Shown here in pieces: positions 11,563 to 22,760 of a stretch of DNA of 64,000 nucleotides. The notes under the pieces were generated by a model that did no database searches, was not told where the DNA came from, and was given only the letters and a program-made list of their open reading frames with translations. This stretch comes from Lichenostomus cassidix (lineage: Eukaryota; Chordata; Aves; Passeriformes; Meliphagidae). Location of the stretch: contig CM039182.1 in assembly GCA_008360975.2 (NCBI GenBank), positions 145,518,656 to 145,582,655 on the forward strand. Direction: 5' to 3'. The position numbers were made by a program, and so were the translations under genes. Numbering within the stretch: position 1 is the first letter of the stretch; each line of letters opens with the position of its first letter.

Positions 11563-13540
11563 AAAAACTGTGATGTTTCACTACACACTGACTATTTCTG
11601 GATTTTCCAAACTGCACAGAAAACTCTAACTTTGGCATATCTTGTCCAGTATTGAACTGAACACTGCCTTAAAGAGAATGTAAAAAGTATTTTGAAGCAA
11701 TATACATAAAGTTCAAATATTTTGTCACGGCATATTGACTTAACATTACAAATATTGATCTAAGCTGAAAAAAAAAAAAATACCCTAAAGGACAATAAAC
11801 ATTGATACTAACTTAGAAAAAAATGTTTATTACATACAAAACTGAAAAATATCTTGTCCAGAAACCAAAATATTCCATTTATTGTCTTTTTCAATTCCTT
11901 CTACATTTTGGAACATAAAAATAATGTAATGTGAATAGATGAAATTACATCAGAAAATAAAATATGATGAAGTAAGACATGGATGTTGATCTGCCATTTT
12001 AGAAAAATATCAGAGCTTTTTCTAGGATCTGCAGTACCATTTAACTATGGCAAATAACAGAAATTAATTCTTGACAGATATGTCTCTTTACCAGTAATTG
12101 TGAGTTATTTTCACATGTATATTGGAGTATTACCTACTTAAACGGGCTTTTGTGATAGCTTTGTCATCTGCAGTAGCAGTAGTAGTAGTAATAATAACTG
12201 TTTATTACTTCATCAGTTATCTAGAAAGCTAAGATATGAATCTCATCCTTACACTATTGTTCTGTAATATCTAATAAAACAGGTCTTGAGCTCACTTTGG
12301 GTTTCTGTTTCCAGCAGACCTGGAGATTTAGATTAGATTCACTGTAACAATGTAAAAATTCTGCAGTGGTGCCTTCACAACCTTGTGTGACTTCTGCAAG
12401 AAAAATATAAATAAAAATAAGAAAACATACAACCGCCAGTTAACCCAACAGATCTGGCTTTGAAAAGGCACAAAGAGAAATACTGTGAATGAAAGTGTTA
12501 TTTTTACTAACATGCTTTATTTTTTTTGAAGTTAGACAATGTTTGCAAAGTGTTTTCTTATGCTTGGATGATCAGCACTAAATAAATTGAAGTGAAAATG
12601 TGCTGGATAAGTGTTATTAGTAAAAATATGGATTGCTAGCTAAAGTGATGTTTCATGATACAACACAAAAATAAATCAAAACTCTTGAGGTAGAAACAGT
12701 TTTGCTTTGAAAAGTCAATGAGTATTGATTTTAACATGAACTATGTTTGTTTTATATTGCTAGCTATATAAAAGATTTTGATCCTTTCAAAAGAATAAAA
12801 TGACAAATAGAATGGTAGAGGATTTTTCTCATTGGAATAACTAAAATGTAATAAAACAGTCAGAGAGCTTTCAAAGATAAAGGCTTTTTATCTATTAAAA
12901 TGCATATTTCAAAATGTTGATTCTGTACGTGCTGGACTTTAATTGAAAATTAAACTACATCATAGATATCAGAAAAAGTGGATGGGCTATCTCTTTCAGT
13001 GCCAGCAAATGGCTTTTTCAGCCACTTTGAGAATAAGTTTCCATAAACAGGGAGAAGCAGGACCTGCCAGTCAGGGCCTAGAGTATGGAGGTATCTCTCT
13101 CTACCTTGGTTGCTAATGGAAAATCCATTTTTTTCTCTGGTTAAAAAGGATGTAGTCACAACTTATCTACCTCACAACCCTTTGAAAGACTAAAAATGGA
13201 GAAATTAGCATATAATCAGAGCAGTGTGTGAGTGTGAATAAATGAGTATGTATATTTAATGCATCTAGGTAAGACTGTTAAAAGGCTTTTATTTTCTCAT
13301 ATGTGCCAACATCCTGTTGAGCTTCTGGCTGGGCAGACAACACTCTCCTCTCACCATGCTGGAGCAATGCTGTGCACATCCCTGCAGGAATGCACATGCA
13401 CATTTACACTGAGTTGTCCACTCAATTCAGTGAGACATCAGTGCTGGAAGCTTCCCTGCAGAAAGATAAGCTTTGCTGTTTATCCTGTTTAAAATGCACT
13501 TTATTCAAAACCTTGCTGGAGGAATTGTATGTTTGAACTG
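11563..13540. other. Unique AT-rich non-coding sequence
   Basis: No gene or recognisable repeat is seen. A short (AGT)n/(TAA)n stretch lies at about 12172-12197 and an A run at about 11768-11780. Confidence 0.55.
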
Positions 13541-13736
13541 TGTTGTGGTCTAACCTGGCAGGTATCTAAATACCACACAGTCTCTTGCCCACTCACCCTG
13601 CCCTGTAGGATGGGAGATAGAATTGGGGAAAAAACATAAAATTCATGGGTTGAGATAAAGAAAAATTGATAGGGCAAAAAAGGAAGGTATAATAATGACA
13701 ACAGTAGGATAATTAGAAGTTAGAAAGCAAATTATA

Positions 13737-13773
<37 letters not shown>

Positions 13774-14128
13774 AAAATATATTGATAAAAAATGATAACA
13801 AATGCAATTGCACGCCATCTTTTGATTGCGCCATGACTCCAACCATCTTTCCCTCCCCATTTTACATACTGAGCATAACATAGCATGGCCTGGAATATCC
13901 TTTTGGCCAGTTGGGGTCAACTGGCCCAGCTGTGTCCCCTCCCAGCTCCTTGTGCACCCCCAGACTCCTAGCTGGTGCAGTAGGGTGAGAAGCAGAAAAA
14001 TCCCTGACTGAATGCAACTACTAAAACATCCATGTGTTTTCTACACTATTCTCATCCTAAATTTAAAATGCAGCACTACACCTGGTACTAGGAAGAAAAT
14101 TAACTCTATCTCAGCCAAAACCAGGACA
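13541..14128 (-). mobile_element. Solo LTR of an avian endogenous retrovirus, minus sense
   Basis: The ends are TGTTGTGGTCTAACC on the left and AACCAGGACA on the right; the minus-strand sense therefore starts TGTCCTGGTT and ends ACCACAACA, a TG...CA pair. Internal blocks match a common avian LTR family I recognise: GGGTTGAGATAAAGA, TGGAATATCCTTTTGGCCAG, GGTCAACTGGCCCAGCTGTG, CCTCCCAGCTCCTTGTGC, and AAATTAACTCTATCTCAGCC near the right end. A (CT)n(AT)n tract sits inside. I see no matching target duplication (left flank AACTG, right flank GTGAG), so the flanks have decayed or an end is misjudged. No internal retroviral region adjoins it. Confidence 0.85.
13737..13773. repeat. Compound microsatellite (CT)n(AT)n
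   Basis: Eleven CT units (13737-13758) run directly into about seven AT units (13759-13773). It lies inside the LTR at 13541-14128, so it arose after or with that insertion. Confidence 0.97.
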
Positions 14129-15008
14129 GTGAGTAAAAGCAGATTAGCATAATTCAATCAGCCTATATCTGCTGAACACTCTTGTCATCTCCTCAAAGAT
14201 TTAATAGTGCACTTCTTTTGCCTGACCTTTGCTCACTCTGACAATAATCTCTGAGAGTATTCCAGGAACATTTCTACATAAAACTTGTTAGGAATAAAGC
14301 AACCTTTAAAAAGTGGAAACAAAGAAAATCTATGTAGGAAATATTACCTGCTAAAATGCAGATGTTTTGCAGTTTGCATCATAATTGTGATTACTAACTG
14401 GCAATAGTTCTTAAAAACAAAGGTAACCTAGCATAGATTTCAGTAATCAAGAAGATTTTACTGTTATTAGGATGATTGCAGTGCTCATTGAAAACAAAAG
14501 AATTATTGTTTTTATGCCTATAGATGAGATACCCTGGGTTATGAATAACATTTTTTTTCTTATTCCCAGGAGGAAATGGTTCTGGATTTGATTAAAACCT
14601 CATAGAGTATCATATTGAGACTGAAGAATTGACCACTGTGAGTGGTATAAGAAAAAGAGACAGGAATGGGACAAGGATATTGCAATAATTACTAGAACAT
14701 TTTCTCAGCACCATGATAGGTGATTCAGAGGCCTTCTTAATCAGAAGACCTTTCTTCATATTTAATAGCCTGTGATAGATGTTTGTCTCATTAAATTGTC
14801 TAATCCCTGTCAAAAAGTTTCTTATCTTAGAATTCCATTAATGGTGCAATTCGTCTTCCCCAATTTTTTCAATTTTTTTGCTATTTACCGACTCCACACC
14901 AGATCTGATTTTACAGATCTTTGTTGCATTTTTTTTTCTGTGTCCCTTCTTCCTCTGCTTCCTTTTGTTTTCATACAAAAGACTCTTGGTCTTGCAATGT
15001 ATAGAAAC
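14129..15008. other. Unique AT-rich non-coding sequence
   Basis: No gene or repeat is recognised. The plus-strand frame at 14772-15020 runs into the CR1 tail and is not coding. Confidence 0.5.
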
Positions 15009-15296
15009 ATAGAGTCATAGAATGGTTTGGGTTGGAAGGGACCTTAAAGAGCATCTTGTTCCAAACCCTCCCCACATTCCCCCCAGCAGGGGCACCTTCC
15101 CCTAGCCCAGGTTGCTCAAAACCTTATCCAGCCTTCCTTTGAACACTTCCAGGGATGGGGCATCCATAACTTTTCTGGGCAACATGTGCCTCACCAGCCT
15201 CACAGTATAGAATTTCTTCCCAATATCTAATCTAAAGCTGCCCTTTTTCAGCTTGAAGCCCGCACCCCTTGTCCTATCCCTGTTTGCCCTTGCATC
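15009..15296 (-). repeat. CR1 LINE 3' end fragment
   Basis: Starts ATAGAGTCATAGAATGG, TTTGGGTTGGAAGGGACC, followed by CACTTCCAGGGATGGGGCATCC, CACAGTATAGAATTTCTTCC, CCAATATCTAATCTAAAGC and CCTTGTCCTATCCC. This is the reverse complement of the CR1 3' end in the right order. It is well preserved compared with the copy at 5390. 5'-truncated, non-coding. Confidence 0.96.
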
Positions 15297-16544
15297 TTCT
15301 TCAATCAATTTCTCGACAAGAAGATGGTTCAAACCTTGTTTTGATATTTCTGTTTATAATTTTACTCTTTATAACAGAAAAATGATCAAATTCTGCTGTA
15401 CATACATCCACACAACTCCTGTTGACAAGTGTAAGAATTTCATAGATAAAAACCCAAACCCTGAGAGCTGTAGTGCCTGTGTGTACACAGTCTATCATGG
15501 TTAGGGAACAGTGGTTTACCATGGCTGTGCTTTTTTTACAACCCGGTTAATACTAAATAGCTACATTTTCTACAACCAAAATTTGTCCAAATTAAGAAGA
15601 ATTTTTAGTTGCAGTGGTGTAAGTACTGGCTGAATCCTTAAGTAATGCTAACTTGACTAGTAACAACTAGTTCACTAGTAACAGGACTCTGATATCAGAT
15701 TTATATGTCTGCAGGTTGTATTCTGCCGTAGGCAAGTAATTTCTGTTCTCACATTAACCCAAATATACAGCCTGTTGCTGAACAAATGAGAGAAAAATGG
15801 AGGATTCTTCTGGCTTTTATAATCTATGATTCTATCTCACTGAAAACAACTGAAACATAAATGGATAATTAAAGGTATGACTGACTTATTCTTACTTCAC
15901 TAATGCATGTGTTTTTAGAATCCTGTTACATTAATTATATATTACATTAGATTCATTCTTGCAATTAATATTCGGTTACGTGAACAGGCAATAATTGCTG
16001 TTTACAGATTAATGGAGTCTGATAGTTGTGCAGATGCTTTTAGTCAAATTTGGAAACAGTCAGCAAAACTTTTTCACATCTTTCTGATGCTTTTGACAGC
16101 ATCAGATGTTACCAGTGCTGCTGAGACCTGTGTGATGTAGTTTTACAAAAAGAGACTGCAGTGTGCTTTGTATGGGTCTGTGGGGTAAACCAATGCAGGA
16201 GTTGATGAAGAAGGAAACATTTTACTTGCTCAGAGTTATAACTCAGCACAAGAACCTGAGCTGAAGTTGTTGAGCACAGAAACAAGCAATTGTAGCAGTC
16301 ATGAATGCTCTTCATGTCACTTATTGATTGGCACAAGGAAAGTCTACACACTTAAATACTGTACTTCATAAATCTGCACCAACTTGGGTAATGCCATGAG
16401 TATAGGAGCTCCAAGTGGTAAAACAGCATTCACAGAAGGTGTCACTAAACTGGGGACTGTCTTTCCTTTCTTGGAAAGGAATGAGATTTCCTTTCTCTTA
16501 TGAGACCCTTAAGCTTCCATCACATCTAAAAGTCAACAGGACCA
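15297..16544. other. Unique AT-rich non-coding sequence
   Basis: No gene is seen. The part at about 15880-16100 has several homeodomain-type ATTA/TAAT cores and looks less degenerate than its surroundings, but this is only an impression. Confidence 0.45.
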
Positions 16545-16865
16545 GAGAGGGTTAACTTTGGCTGAGAGTCAAACTCCCACACAGCATCTCTCTCATTCCC
16601 TGTTCTCAATAGCACAGGGAAGACAATAGGGTGGAAATGTTTGTGGGTTGAGATAAAGACAGAGAAATCCCTTACCAGGGATCCCTGCTCTGGACCTGAA
16701 GCCTCTCTAGCCCTCCTCTTCCTCCAGCCCCCCTTGGGTTCTCTTTGCTACTCCTCCTTCCTTGGTTTCCTCCTCTGCCACTGCTGCCTTTGGCCTGTGG
16801 AACCTATTTCTCCCTCAGGCATCACCAGCTTGAATGGCAGAGATCTTCCCAGAATTTGGGTCACA
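16545..16865 (-). mobile_element. LTR fragment of an avian endogenous retrovirus, minus sense
   Basis: GGTTAACTTTGGCTGAGAG, CTCCCACACAGCATCTCTCT and GTGGGTTGAGATAAAGACAG are blocks I associate with an avian LTR, and the last shares 15 bp (GGGTTGAGATAAAGA) with the LTR at 13541-14128. The right part (CCTCTTCCTCCAGC, TTGGCCTGTGGAAC, CAGGCATCACCAGC) fits the same family, but the middle seems shortened. Neither end nor a target duplication is clear, so this is a truncated or internally deleted copy. Confidence 0.65.
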
Positions 16866-18402
16866 TGAAAAGAACTTTATGAGAGACATCACACAGTATA
16901 TAAGAAGCAGTAGAGTCTTACAAGAAACTTAAGAACTTAAAGTTCTTTTCCTGATCTAAAGATTTATGGCTCAGAAAGTTATGGAAATATGTGTAGTCTC
17001 ACAGTGAAGTTAGAAAGACATTCTGGTAAGAGATTTGCCATATGTCTTCAGCTCTCCTGTATATGGCTGAGGTTCTATTCATAGGTATTATGCACAAGCC
17101 TTGAAGAAAGATGGCTGAAAAAAGGGTTTTGACAACAGGAATATATCTTTGTTAATAAGCTCCTTTGGAAATCTGAACAATCTTCCAGGATGTCTTCTGT
17201 TCTCATTTTCCTGTTCTTATATTAATTAATTTTCTGATCACCGCAGATGGATATGTTTCAAGTGAGCCATAGTATGTCAAACTGATTTATAGAATAAAAT
17301 GTGTATTTACTATTCCTGGATCCTTCTTCAATTAATATTGTAAAAGTGTGCTATTTATATCTTCAGGGAGACAATTTGTCAGGACAATTGCTATTACCTC
17401 TTCCACCTCTTAGCAATAGTATTTCTTGCAGTAAAACTCCAATATATACATGAGGGTTCGAATAGGCACAGGTGTGACCCACTGCTTCCACTCTTGTGAG
17501 TGGAACTGAATTTTAATTTAGATTTTAATTTAGTCTTAAAATAATGTATATTAACTTGTGTTAGTCGTGGGTTTATATGAACAGTTAGCTTTGGGTTTAT
17601 ATGTTATCCTTCTGTTAATGCACGAGTCCCTCAAAAATAGAGAAATGTTCTACCAGTTTGAAAGCAAAGACCCCACCACTTTGAGTTTTCAACACATTAA
17701 TTTGTATGCCTGAAATAAAAGAGCAGCCTCATTAGGTAAAAACATCCACAGGATCAAAAACAGGGTGAACAGGGAACTACCCTTTGTTAGCCATTGTGAA
17801 AATACATACTACATATTTGCTGAAACTGATCTAAAAAGAATATTGTCCCAAGTTTTTGTCTGGGATACACCTCAAGCTCTTCAAGTTAAAAAAAAAAAAA
17901 ACTCTAGTGAAAAAAAATAGGATTATCGTTTGAATATCTTACCAAAATACTATTTGAGCTGTATTTCTTCACTTTTATGGTGCATGTTGAGTTTACATTT
18001 AGTCTCTCATTTCAGCCTTTGAACAGAAAAAACGGAAAGACAAACGTTAACTGAACTGATCCACATCATCTGAACAACTGAACCACTCTGATATACAGTG
18101 GCTAAAAATTTTGACAGGTGAGATGAAATATGTGGAGGTTCCGGTAGGAGTTATTACCCAGCCTATCCTGGTCTTTGAAGAAAGGTTTCTGCCTTGACAG
18201 CAGGGCTGGTAGATCAGAGCGAGTTAAGCCCTCAATTCCTTTGGTTTATAAGCACTAGATAATATCCTACGCTCTTTAGGAGGGTCACGTTCACTGTGTG
18301 TTGTAACAAAGTGAACAAAGTAAAACTTTAAATTTTTGGGTGAGTTATCTGGCACAGGCAGAGATCAGACACTGATGTTAGTCAAATACTCAGTTTACTC
18401 CT
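16866..18402. other. Unique AT-rich non-coding sequence
   Basis: No gene is seen. A 12-bp tandem pair, ATTTTAATTTAG, lies at 17510-17521 and 17522-17533. An A run lies at about 17887-17900. Confidence 0.5.
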
Positions 18403-18869
18403 TGTCCTAGGTTGCAATATAGATGTAGTTAAGTATTCTATTACCACCACCTGTGGGCCATTAGCTGCTATCAGCTGCTAATGACCCACTCCGGATGACA
18501 GACAATGAGCCATCAGGGACCCACCGTGTGACTCATGGACTTATCTCATCCCATTGTGGGATGCTCTGCCCAGGAGGGAGGAGCCAGGTGTTCCCACCTG
18601 GATATAACCTGGCCTTGGAACTGCCTGAGGGAGCCCTGTCTACTGGGTTCCCAGAGGATGAGAGCTACCACTGGATCTTCAGCTGGAGACTAGACCTTTA
18701 CAGGATCACCGCTTCAACTGGACTACTTCAGTTGGACTGCTACTACCACCCTAACAGGGTGTTAGGTTGTATCTGACTTTGTCAGTGCTTTTTCCTTGTA
18801 TTATTTCACTTTTTTTTAATTTCAATCTTGACTTGTGATCTCCCACTGGTTTGTTTTCAAACCAATACA
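18403..18869 (+). mobile_element. Solo LTR with perfect 5-bp target duplication
   Basis: The element starts TGTCCTAGGTTGCAATATAG and ends TTTGTTTTCAAACCAATACA. The 5 bases before it (18398-18402, CTCCT) are repeated exactly after it (18870-18874), and the ends are TG...CA, so both borders are firm and the length is 467 bp. A TATA-like GATATAACC lies at about 18601, after CACCTGTGGGCC and GGAGGGAGGAGCCAGGTG blocks that I recall from avian LTRs. No internal viral genes adjoin it, which fits loss by LTR-LTR recombination. A 5-bp duplication fits ERVL-like or gammaretrovirus-like integration and not the 6-bp type. The 93-codon frame inside it is incidental. Confidence 0.93.
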
Positions 18870-18874
18870 CTCCT

Positions 18875-21800
18875 GTTGCACTATCTTGAGTCCATTGTCT
18901 CTTGATGGGTGGCAGTACTATTAGCAGGATGACTGAACATCAAGGAATGAAAAATTGTACTGAAACATCTGTTTTTCAGATTTCCAATTAATATGAAAAG
19001 TCGTTAGCAGTGCAGTTCTCAAAAACATGCAACAAAAGGTCAGAAGTTTTCATGATGTAATGGAATTTCATTGCCATAAACCCAGTCAATGAAATAAAAC
19101 AACAGACTTCTCATTTAGGAGCAACCAGGACTTAGGGAGTCTGGCTAATGGGACATGAAGGCATCACACTAAGTCATTGGTTTAATTTAGCTCAAGCCTG
19201 CAATCCAAGCACAGTTACCTGGTGGTGTCTGGTGTGAAAGGAAGTGCTGATTTGAAAGGAACAGAGGTTCCTGGTTATTTTTGTCTTCGCACCTAGTGTC
19301 AGATTTGCTAAGCAGTTTTCTTTTTTACTACAATTCATGCAGGTAAATTATGAGTAACATCTCACCTTGCATCAGTGTGTAGAGCACTTTAAGATCAGAG
19401 CTGGAATAAAAATAAATAGGTGTCAAGTTTCTCAGGTTGCCAACTTTCTTTAAATCCAATATGATTCATGGGCAAGAGTCAATTGGACTTTTCAAAACAC
19501 AGAGATAAGGCCTATTGGAGAATTCTTACCAAAAGTTAGCTATTTAAGGCTGTCTCTAATATAATTCAAATTCAGGACTTATCCCACACTTAGATCTCTT
19601 TACCTAGCACTGAAGGAATTAATAAAAAAAAAGTTTGACAAGGGAAAAGCAACTATGAATTGTTCTTGATGGAGAAGTAAACCCCATCCCTCTGTTACTA
19701 TTTCATATCAAATGCATGAGAGCAAAGAAGAGACAAGCAAAAAACACTAAAAACTTCAATTCCAAAGTATTTAAAGTCATGCTCACAAGAAAATATGTTT
19801 TAGTGCTTCTTTTGTTAGCCATTGTAGAAAATTCTTAGTTTTTCATAACATTCTTAGTTCAAATAAGGTAATATCTCTAATCAAGGAGGCTCAATTTCTT
19901 CATTTCTACTCCAGAATGAATTAAGGTAGTCCAGTGAAAAGAAAATCTAAAAATATATATAATGATTCTAGAACTGATCTGAACAGAACTTACTATGATA
20001 TTAGTTTGTATTCCAGTGAAAATTTACACTAAAGGTATTATTCAGTTTCTCCTTAATTTTAGTATCAGAACAATTTGAGCAACCAAAAAGCAAGCTTCTT
20101 TTTCCTCATCTTGCTGGAGATACACTTCTTGGCAGAAAAGACATATGACATCCAAAAATATGGAGTGGAAGAATAAGCAGCACTCAGAAAGGCAGAGGAA
20201 GAACTCTCTGCCTTGTGCTAAGGCCACTGAACCATATGGGAGATTTTGAGTATAGATCTTGCTACTCCAGTTTCGTACAGTTCACATTAAATAGTTCTTG
20301 GGCCAGAAAGTGGATGTAATTTTTGGATCCAAGGCCAAAACCCAGGCTGAGTGTCCCAGCTAATAAATCACTTAGAATGCTGAATGCTTTGCCATGACAT
20401 CTTTTTGTACCATGTCTCAACAAAAGCCTCATGAGGAGTTTTCAGAATCCTTGCAGAATATACTGAGGCACCTTGATTCCAAGGGGACTAAGACAGGAGC
20501 AAGAAGTATCCAACCATTCATGAAACAGCTTTCAACTTGTTCAGAGTAATGCTTTCCAGACACAGAAGAATATTTTAGGCTAAGTAAAAAGGAAACGTTA
20601 AGAAATTATGTTAGATCATTAAAACTGGTTTTAGATCCCAGTTACACCAGGGTATAAATGGTAATTTTAGACAACAAAGGTAAGTATATACCACAACAAC
20701 AGGATTGTGTTTTAGCTCCAGGGACTCCGTGTCCTGATTAATATCTCAGCTCTACAGAAAAATGATATATAAATTCCAGCCATCTATTTCCTTTCCCCTC
20801 TATGCTCTTTCATGATGTGATTTTCACACTGGTGAAGCACAGATATAGTGGCTGATCTACAGGTCTCCCAGACAAATTATGGGGAAGCTTAGATTTATAT
20901 GAAAAACCACATTTTTTTAGTTATCCAAAAATATTAATTTTTGTGTTCTCTGTCCTAGCATTGCTGAGTGTTTCAGACAAACCACAGAATTCTAAGGCTG
21001 GAATCTTCTTTTCATATTCAGGTGGAGTATTGGCAAGTGACCAAAATGAGAGAAACTTAATGCTGTTATTCTGTGCATCACTGTATTTACTCTGTTGCTT
21101 CTTGCACCAGGACATTTTCTGTAAATTGAATTGAGAAGTAAAACAAATACAGTCAAGATACCATCAATCCCTTAGAAGATTTTGACTATAAAGAGCAATG
21201 TTTGTACTTTAAATAGGAGATACCAAAACTCATTTCCCTTGCTGTTATCTATATGCAGGTGGTCCTGTCTTTTTTAAGTGAGAGCAAGATGATAAACAAT
21301 GAAAAGCAATTTCAAGAAAGGTCTTTTAACTATGAAAATGAAATAAAAAGCCCAGTCATATTCTGTGTTATGTTTTGTCATATTGCTGTACTCTGACAGC
21401 CACTGCACAGAAGTGCATTGCAAAAGGGGAATGGTCTCTCATACCGAACTGTTATTTCTTCTTTTTCTTTATTCATGCCCTTTGATGACCACAAGCAGAC
21501 AGGTGACAATGACTGGCCTGTAGGAAAAAGAAATTAAATTTACAAAACAAGCACAGAGGAATAGTTGGGCCAATTATAATGAACAACCTATTTTTTTAGC
21601 TTGATCCTGAACTGATGCCTTGGTTGATTTCATTTCATTTGGTTAATAATTCCCTCTCCATTTTTCCTGATCTAAAGCTAACTCAAGGCATGATGGACTC
21701 TTTGCTTCCCAGAATTGAAATTTATGGTTCAGATCCAGGAAAGAACTCATGCAACTGAGTTGATTCTGTGTTCTGTCTCATCCTCTTGAGGGCAGAACCA

Positions 21801-22337
21801 TAATCCTGTATCAGTTTAAGCATGTATTTTTACCTTTCCAAAGAACTTGACCACTTGGAAATTGAACCAGAATGTATATGAAATAACCACAATTTCACAT
21901 ACTTTTTCAGAAAGAATGACAGAAAAGCCCTGTGGACTTTTTTCTTCCAAAAAATTGTACTGCAACACTGGAACTGTACTTCCCATCACCTTAAAGGGGT
22001 CACTGCTGTACTCAGAGCCAATGCAGGCCCTACAGTCCTCATCCTGTCCACAGCATCACAGCAGTTTGTCTCAGCCCAAAATTACAATCTCATGGTTGTC
22101 TATTTCTTTACGACAGGGAGAATGGTGATTAAAATATTTTTTCTTCTCACAATCTTCTGAAATGGCTCTGTGTCTCAAGTTTCTGTCTGTAAAATAGGGT
22201 GATATCATTTCCATATCCTATAATGTTATTGTAGTGGATCCTACTAACGATTGTGGCATTCCATAGCATCAGTCCACATATGGATTGCAATTAAATATTG
22301 CAATGACTAGCACAAAATCTGGTCTCTAGGGACTTCT
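18875..22337. other. Unique AT-rich non-coding sequence
   Basis: No gene, RNA gene or recognisable repeat is seen. Frames such as 21847-22128 (93 codons, plus strand) show no domain. Confidence 0.5.
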
Positions 22338-22760
22338 TGTCAGGGTTCAGAGGGCATTCACAGTTTGCACCTCTTCCAGGATATCTCTTCCCCTCTCTCT
22401 GCCAATGGCTCTGGAGTCCATTTCAGCTCCTCTGGGCAGTCAATCCCTGCCTCAGTGACACCACAGGACATGGGTCTCCAGCTTTGGCAGATCCCTGCCC
22501 TCTGGCCAAAACACGCCAGGACAATCTCATCAATGGGACAATTTTATGTCCTGGTCTTCATCCATCTCCACCCCCAGGGAGGTGCCAGAGCCCAGTCTGC
22601 TGCTGTCCTCTCCTGTACCTGATGACCTGATGATCTTGTACCAATCTGTCCTGCTCCTCACTAGGATGTTGGGACTGACCTTAGCTACCACCCTAGGAGA
22701 GCTTCCTCGGCCCCTGGACCCCAGTCCCAGAGAAATTCCTCCCCTCATTATGTCCTGACA
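22338..22760. mobile_element. Probable solo LTR, family not recognised
   Basis: A GC-rich 423-bp island stands out from AT-rich flanks. Its ends form an exact 7-bp inverted pair, TGTCAGG at 22338 and CCTGACA at 22754-22760, giving LTR-style TG...CA termini. Flanking bases CTTCT (22333-22337) and CTTTT (22761-22765) match at 4 of 5 positions, as expected of an aged 5-bp target duplication. The sense direction is uncertain: the minus strand has an ACATAAAATTG that could serve as a TATA region, but no clear AATAAA is seen. Alternative: an unrelated repeat or GC-rich unique sequence. Confidence 0.55.
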
